64,000 bases of DNA from Opisthorchis felineus (Eukaryota; Platyhelminthes; Trematoda; Opisthorchiida; Opisthorchiidae), in assembly GCA_004794785.1 (NCBI GenBank), contig SJOL01013156.1, positions 1,016,122-1,080,121 on the forward strand, written 5' to 3'. The notes beneath the pieces are model-generated. The model was not told the DNA's origin, did no database searches, and saw nothing but the letters and a program-made list of their open reading frames with translations. Position 1 is the stretch's first letter. Each line of letters starts with the position of its first letter. Positions 58,202-64,000 of this stretch are shown here, in pieces. A program made the translations under genes and the position numbers.

Positions 58202-58474
58202 ATGATAAAAAAGTATCAAAAAATTATCGCGGAAGCAAAGAATAAGGAGTTCGGTAATCTTTCCTACTGCATGCACAGTTATACTGCGGACTTGACAGCA
58301 ATATATGGTATCAGGCTTAAAGGAGTAAGGGCAGATGTGTTTGGTCCGAAACTATATGAACTGTACAGGGAAAAATTGTGCGAAATTCGGTGCGAATGGG
58401 ACCAGGCATTTCATAGTCAACATGGGACGGTTTTGCGAATGGAAGACTACATTCACACCTGGATGGATCGTTAG
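58202..58474 (+). CDS. Uncharacterised 90-codon ORF convergent on the paxillin stop
   Basis: The ORF runs ATG to TAG and lies antisense to the presumed paxillin 3' UTR. It overlaps the paxillin stop codon by three bases. The peptide is Lys/Glu/Tyr-rich with balanced composition (for example VFGPKLYELYREKLCEIRC) and looks more coding-like than most random frames here. An in-frame TGA sits immediately before the ATG, so there is no upstream extension without splicing. I recognise no family. It may be a single-exon gene, a terminal exon, or chance. Confidence 0.25.
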   Translation: MIKKYQKIIAEAKNKEFGNLSYCMHSYTADLTAIYGIRLKGVRADVFGPKLYELYREKLCEIRCEWDQAFHSQHGTVLRMEDYIHTWMDR

Positions 58475-58737
58475 CCAAATAGCTGAGCAAAACACTGATG
58501 ACAATAAGGTTTGCTTGAATGCTCCTTAAATGTTCCCGTTTGTAAAGTCTGAAGGCAGTAAGCACACTTGAAATGTTCTGGATGATATCGACGTCCAAGA
58601 GCATTGACACAACGACCTGTTATCGGTTTCGAACATGCGTAGCATAACAGTCCCCGACGTTGGTAGAAGTGTGCTTCACAAAATGGATAGCCGTCCACTT
58701 CGTGGAAGTTAGATCCTGACAGGGATTTTCCGCAGTC
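58471..58737 (-). CDS. PXN: Paxillin last exon: LIM3 end, LIM4, stop
   Basis: The acceptor cttcgcaatag leads in phase 0 into D-C-G-K-S-L-S-G-S, then VDGYPFCEAHFYQRRGLLC, CYACSKPITGRCVNALGRR, Y-H-P-E-H-F-K-C-A-Y-C, the F-K-E-H-S-S-K-P-Y-C-H-Q-C block and L-F-G-TAA. This is 88 codons plus stop. An internal GTG at 58698 could be mistaken for a start, but the upstream residues continue LIM3, so it is a valine. The stop overlaps the end of a + strand ORF (58202-58474). Confidence 0.95.
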   Translation of the reverse strand, partial: DCGKSLSGSNFHEVDGYPFCEAHFYQRRGLLCYACSKPITGRCVNALGRRYHPEHFKCAYCLQTLQTGTFKEHSSKPYCHQCFAQLFG

Positions 58738-61700
58738 CTATTGCGAAGCAAAAAACCCAAAAATAGTTAAGCAGCATGTCTTCTCTTGCAACCGAAGTTC
58801 ACTGTGATTAGGCCTTTATTCAGTCTGTATTTCCTCAATTTTGTGCTCAAAACCCATGAATTTATTTCTGTTAAACAACGCACCACAAGAAACAAGTTTC
58901 AGACTCAACACAAATTTGGTAAACAAACGCAGGCCAAACCTTACCAAAAATCTTACGAGAGAGCACCTTCACCAAATTCACTGTATTCCTTCACCCTGAG
59001 AAGTAGTGGCAGAAAGGAGAGCTAGTACCTCAAACTGCTTATGTTGACTGAAGACTTCTAAGCCTCGTTCAGTCACGGTTATTCACAAACCGTACGCATT
59101 CGATCCAAGGCATACCCTTCTGTTAGGTGAGTAGTGAAGACCTACATCCAGCTTAGGATGGGATGTCCCTGGCCGTCAGACAAATGTGGTTTATCGCCAC
59201 TTGCAGGCGAAGGGCATAAAACTATGTTGAAGATAAAGAATAAAAATATCCATATTGATTGCAAGCGACATAGGGGATATGGGTGACTAACCTGACAGAC
59301 AAAACAAGCTCGATGCCAGGGCACGTCCAGAGCGGTGATGTACGAATCTGTGATAGTCTGATTGCAGCCACTGCATCGAGTACCGAACCGTTCGAGATAG
59401 CACGCACTTGAAAAAATATAAAGATGATGTTAAACAAGTCAAACTGTCATACGAAATGGGAATAATTTTGAATCAGGGTGTGTTTTGAGCAGCAGCTGAC
59501 TTACGGGCAATATACTCTGTTCTCATGCTCGTGTACAGTTACTTGTCCCGAGAAGCCACGGTAGCAGCCATTGCAAAAAAAATGTTCTGGGTGCCAAGTT
59601 CGACCCAAGGCGACGATGCATTTCTGAGTAAAGACAAAGTAGTGGAGGGTAAATCCGGAAGGAAATAAAAAACGAACTGAATATTTTCCGAGAAACAACA
59701 ACGTGTGGATACTGTTAATGATCAGTGGTCGAGTTGTTTGAGTTGAATCGCAATGACCCCGATGGTATGTGTAGCTCGGTAAGCGTTGTTATATGGCCAG
59801 AGTCAGTCTTCGGAGTTAGTTTGCAACATTTATATATAAAGTCCTTCCTTTCTCAGTTCTTTGACCCGAATAATGGAAATAGCATTGATTACGCGACCGC
59901 ATGGGAGCAACGGCTCACTTGAGCGAAATATGTGAAAGTGTTCCACGCCAGCTTATCAGAAGCAATTTGAGAATTGCTTCCTACTTTCTACTCGCCAAAA
60001 ATCGGAATCTCTACCCACTTTGTAAGATGAAAAACCAAGGGATTTCCAGATGCAAATATAGTGTGTGAACTATGGATGTCAATTATCTTCGAGCATCTGG
60101 GCCCCAAAATATGCCTCCGGCGACGTGTGCTTCAGATTATGTGCTGGTGATACATATATCCAGACTCTCAACATCTTGTTGTGAATTTGCTGAAGCGAAC
60201 GCACCAGCCAGGCCTCATAGACCTAGGTCGGAAACTTGAGCTGTAACTGGATGCATTTTCCAATGACCTAAACAATGAATTTCGCGCGGCACATGAGAGC
60301 TGATCTGGTATTAACGTCTCATGGAAAGAATCTCTGTGTAAGGTTCAAAGTACGAAGTTCACAATTTAGTCATTACAGATTACCAAGTACTGCCACGCTC
60401 TTGTTTAGCTTGAAAAAAGGATCTGACCTCACCTAGCTTAATCATCTTTACTTGCAATGGCAAATAAATTGGACCGAATGGCGAATGCCGGATTAGACAC
60501 GTTTGTATTACATATCCGAAGAGATTAATTTCTAGGATAGTAGACAGCACAAATGTAGGGAAAGGATCCCGTAAGGTTACATTGCTGGTACATACCAGCA
60601 AGATTTACGTGAGTTCTGGAACCCTCTTATAATTTCGAAATGAGCGTGGAAATAACTGCTGAGATGTGATTCGCCTGCGTACTACGTATGAGACGAAACA
60701 GTTGTTTTCATACTCTATGGAACGGATTCGCGCGACTAGTTAATAATGAAGGTTCACTGACGTAATGGAGTACCCAGTGTGATGGCAAGCGACGATGTAG
60801 ACGAGGTCATTTGATGAGGACATTTGTTGTGTGCTTCGCGAGCGAGACAGTGAGTTGTTAACATCTTCACCATAGTGTGGGGGATAGCACTGCCGGATGG
60901 ACAGGCAGCTTGGATATCTACTGTGAAAGCCGATACTGATCACCTGGGATTACGTACCATCGCCGTCGATGGGAATAAAATCGGCACGTATTCTACGTCT
61001 ACCTTACTAGGAATTTTCGGTCACGTGCGTCGGCAATCTCGGATTCTTGCAGCTGCCTCCTTTCCCTACAATGCGCTGTTAAGTAAAGTCAAGCGAATTA
61101 AGCTTAGGCTTGTTCGGTCGGTGAGGATGCTTGATAGGACTTCATGGAGGAGATGTAAAAAAGTAGGGTAAGATATGCTAAGCTTTCCTGGCCGTCTTCC
61201 GGTAGAAAACTTGGATCCTTCGGAATCCAATCCATTATACGCCGTCACAATTCTGTGGGTAGGAAGTCACCAATATTCTGTCCCAATAAGATTGACAAAA
61301 CTGGCATGGCAAACTTTAGATTGCAAAGTGATAGTCATATACTAAAACAATACAGTTCCTGTCTAGACGGAATCTGAAAGTCTAAGGATGCCTTAGCTAG
61401 CTAGTAAGACAAGCGAGTGCCGACCAGCTGAACGTTGGGAAGTGGTTGCTGAGACATGGTCATAACAACAAAGGAGATATTTCCAGATGATGGGACCTGA
61501 TTAGAGAGATAAATGTTGCATAATTGGAGGCGCCGGGACTGCCTCCAATCACGAATCTAACTTGTTTCAGTGTATCAAGACAAATGTGTGCCAGAATGCC
61601 CATCCGAGCGCATTTGTGCGTAATTGCGCGAAATTTACTAGAATTGTTACTTTCTATTATTCCTGGTAGTGCAAACTCGACACCATGGTATACCACCTCA

Positions 61701-61927
61701 GACACAGGGCTAATCGAAAACAGGAAAGGTCAGTAGTCAAAGAAAAAACTAACCTCCAGGATTGCCTCCCCACAGTTGGCGCACTTCGGAGAAAAAAGCC
61801 TGGCGTGGCAATCGGTACAGTATGGTTGGCTGTCCCTCTCGTAAAAGTTTGCTCGAACAAGACCGATTCCGCAATTTGTGCAAGTAAAATGGTCCGGATG
61901 CCAGTATTTGTCCATGGCCGAAATAAG
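58471..61927 (-). CDS. PXN: Paxillin-family LIM protein, C-terminal four exons (LIM1b-LIM4)
   Basis: This is the gene-level entry, read right to left. Exons: 61927-61754, 59623-59505, 59406-59292 and 58737-58471 (TAA stop), giving 224 residues. All junctions are GT..AG with matching phase. The product is the adaptor that targets focal adhesions through zinc-binding LIM domains. Seen: the second half of LIM1 (WHPDHFTC..C), LIM2 (WHPEHFFC..C), LIM3 (CSGC..WHRACFVC..C) and LIM4 (CYAC, TGRCVNALG, YHPEHFKCAYC), ending four residues after the last zinc ligands as in paxillin, Hic-5 and leupaxin. The E-x-H-F-Y-Q-R-R-G-L-L-C and I-T-G-R-C blocks between LIM3 and LIM4 are specific to this family rather than PINCH or zyxin. 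The LD motifs and the first zinc half-site of LIM1 lie beyond 61927, probably outside the window. The exact paralogue is uncertain; flatworms may have only one. Confidence 0.92.
59292..59406 (-). CDS. PXN: Paxillin exon: end of LIM2, first half of LIM3
   Basis: The acceptor ttttttcaag is followed by T completing Pro, then ACYLERFGTRCSGCNQTITD, a Y-I-T-A-L-D segment and W-H-R-A-C-F-V-C-Q at donor CAG|gttagt. It carries the C-x2-C pair and the H-x2/3-C ligands of LIM3. A-L-D-x-x-W-H resembles the N-Y-L-S-A-x-D-x-x-W-H of paxillin LIM3. Confidence 0.93.
59505..59623 (-). CDS. PXN: Paxillin exon: LIM2 second half
   Basis: The acceptor tttactcag precedes KCIVALGRTWHPEHFFC. The exon continues N-G-C-Y-R-G-F and ends H-E-N-R-V-Y-C-CC at donor gtaagt. 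It provides the second zinc module of LIM2, and the last codon (Pro) is split with the next exon. The upstream intron is 2.1 kb and the downstream one 98 bp. Confidence 0.94.
61754..61927 (-). CDS. PXN: Paxillin exon: second half of LIM1 and start of LIM2
   Basis: On the minus strand the acceptor cttttcaatcag is followed in phase 0 by L-I-S-A-M-D-K-Y-W-H-P-D-H-F. The exon holds zinc ligands H, C, C, C and C of LIM1 (HPDHFTCTNC, YERDSQPYCTDC), then LFSPKCANCGEAILE, the first zinc knuckle of LIM2, and donor GAG|gttagt. It is 58 codons, and its linker (L-F-S-P-x-C) is the same as in vertebrate paxillin. Confidence 0.94.
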
Positions 61928-64000
61928 CTGATTGAAAAGACGGTCGTCGTGGAGGAAATAGCCAAACGTTGAAAGTTGAAAGTACAGAACAGACATATTG
62001 AAAATAATGGGAGTTTAAAGGCGGACCTAGTTTTGGAACTATCAAATGTTTCGATCGACAGGGGAGGCTTTTTTCAAGGAACGATGAGGGAAATAGACTG
62101 TTCTTGGTTGACGAGACGTCCAACGGTTTTGACAATAATCTCATTGAGTGACTCTGAACGCATTCCTCATAAACCAGTGACTCATAGTGCACAATAGTAG
62201 CCTTAATTCGTCTCTTGTCAAGGTCAGCCTCATGAAACGGATAGATAGGAAAGAATTTAGAAGCAGCAGTTGCTTCCTTTCACTTTTCTACCTCGTTCGT
62301 AGCCTGGTTTGGATATATCAGTAAGACAGCAAAGTACGGCAAATTAAGTTACAATTAAGAAGCTGGATGTCAGTATAGTGACGCTTCTTAGAGGAAACAC
62401 CCAAAAGAAGAGACGAAGTGGACCGCTGAAGTTTTGTTGAAATAGTCACATATTTTCAGGACTAATCGGTGCTATATTCCAGGTTCACTTAGTTGGTAAT
62501 GGGCAAAATAAACAAGCTATTTGATAGAGGTAGTTGTTTTCCGGTGTTTTTTGTACTCACAAGTTGGCGAAAGGTCCTTCTCAACTGCATCTCAGTGGGC
62601 AATAATGGTGACGAAATAGAAAGCTACCGCCGCTATTCTATTGGCATAAGCCAGAATTACTATCCATTCAGTGGCAGGAAGGTTTGATTTGTGGCTGAAG
62701 TCAATGTCAGAGCCTTCATGTGTCACTTTTGCTGACAAAGAGAAGGGTAATCAATCCGAATGACGTTCGCTTCAGGTGTTTTCAGGACTTGTAAATCTTG
62801 GACTGGTTTTGCGGGGCTCTGCCGATTAAGCTGAATGATTCGGCCGAATTGATTCAGAAGTCTGAAAACAACAGGTGACTGGCAATAACGCCGTCATGTG
62901 TTTGGCCGCTCCAGATTTTCGGCAACTCGATAAATGCTTTTTGATTCTCTGGGATGAGTGCTGTGTCCTTTGATCCATATAGATTGCGGAATATTCACAA
63001 GCAAATGAATATATAAACACAGGGGCGTCACAAACTGGCGCTTTATCCGTACTGAGTAATTGGTTACTGTGGAAGTGTATCCCTACCTGGCTACATTGAA
63101 CTTTCACCTCCGGCAACGTGTCATATTTTCCGAGGCTGTTGCTTTTAAACGACAACTGAGTGTGTATAAACTTTTAAAACTGTTGGGCCTCTCAATCTTT
63201 CTAGTGGATGCTAGCTCCTCGTTCGAACTGTTCTGGGTAACCACCTCTTACAGGACTTCTCCACAGGAACCACAGTTCGGTATCCAGTTTGTCCTTCCTG
63301 CGCATATGACGGGCTCTGTAGTCCAGACTTCTTACGAAGTTCTTTTCATATTTCGTACTCACAAAACTGTAGAAATTGATGTACTGTCTAGACCGTGCAA
63401 GTTTTCCGTGCACCATACTTGGGGTGAACCATTCTGGCTCTTGGTCAATGAAACATCAAGAAACTAAAAGATACCATGGGATTTCACTTCCACGGTAAAA
63501 AGTAGTATCATGTGGATAGTGTCAAAAGCAGTTTTTAGTCTTAGAATTGAAGTTTGAAAGATAAAGATAATAAAAATGCCATCCATTAGAAAACGGTAAA
63601 TATCCTACAGCTGGCTTCAGAACTTTGTGTTCAAGTTTGTCGTTTTAATTAGAAGTTTAGATGGGATTGAGAAGAGGGCTCATTGCAACTCCATATCTTT
63701 GTTGGTGAGTAGTGCCATTGAACAAGAAATGTTCTCAAGAGTACAGCATAACACTTATTCTCTAAAGCCTCAAACGTAGACGAAAAACGGATTCAAATAG
63801 AAGCACATTAACAAATAAGGAGGAGATATCTAGTGAGCACAAGTACTTGTCTATGGTATATATATTTCGGATAGCTTCGAAGAACTTGAAATTTTCCTGC
63901 AGGCTTTCCGTGCATAATTGTTTACGGGAAGGTTCAAGGAGCACTTTTAGCCACCGAGTGGTGGACAATTGGCTTTGTGCAATTATTGGAGCCTATACAT
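61928..64000. other. Paxillin intron upstream of the LIM1 exon
   Basis: I looked on the minus strand for the missing C-x2-C half of LIM1 and for LD motifs and found none, so this is probably intron continuing past the window edge. Confidence 0.5.

Noticed and set aside
58471..58698. GTG-started single-domain LIM protein
   Set aside because: The GTG is an internal valine. Upstream sequence to 58737 continues LIM3 and joins the previous exon in frame.
60875..61171. 98-codon + strand ORF in the paxillin intron
   Set aside because: No recognisable domain, no splice signals, and composition like the neighbouring non-coding sequence.

Overview
The window looks like nuclear genomic DNA from a parasitic flatworm, most likely a digenean trematode. 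Animal genes are split into short exons by long introns with GT/AG borders, and those introns are full of decayed RTE-type and CR1-like non-LTR retrotransposons and tRNA-derived SINEs. The phylum call is an inference from gene content and repeat style; no species can be assigned from the sequence alone.

Region 1 (1-32974, + strand) is one interrupted gene. Nine exons, joined with matching splice phases, encode about 596 residues: an ENTH domain followed by a long low-complexity tail. The ENTH sequence and a late T-W...I-D-L-D-x-L block point to clathrin interactor 1 / epsinR (CLINT1), a clathrin adaptor of the trans-Golgi/endosome route. The first coding exon, about 20 residues, lies left of the window. 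The introns range from 159 bp to 9.6 kb. They hold about ten RTE fragments on both strands, two or three CR1-like fragments, about ten SINE copies, a second tRNA-like SINE family, a dispersed repeat of about 90 bp, and homopolymer runs.

Region 2 (about 33.0-58.2 kb) is gene-poor. It holds a truncated SINE, one larger RTE relic (52.4-53.8 kb), AT-rich microsatellite DNA and a few isolated exon-like frames I could not name: a 390-bp frame with one in-frame TGA at 39943-40332, a broken frame at 43729-44037, and a claudin-like short exon at 49754-49938.

Region 3 (58471-61927, - strand) holds the last four coding exons of a paxillin-family LIM protein: the second half of LIM1, then LIM2, LIM3 and LIM4, ending in a stop codon. 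The LD-motif half lies right of the window. An uncharacterised 90-codon + strand ORF converges on its stop codon.

The two recognised genes act in separate processes (Golgi/endosome clathrin traffic and focal-adhesion scaffolding) and converge across the 25-kb spacer. The most interesting structural feature is the ENTH exon sitting between two convergent CR1-like 3' tails that form an 83-86 bp inverted repeat, a layout known to favour exon circularisation. I found no CRISPR array, prokaryotic operon, rRNA gene or convincing functional tRNA gene.
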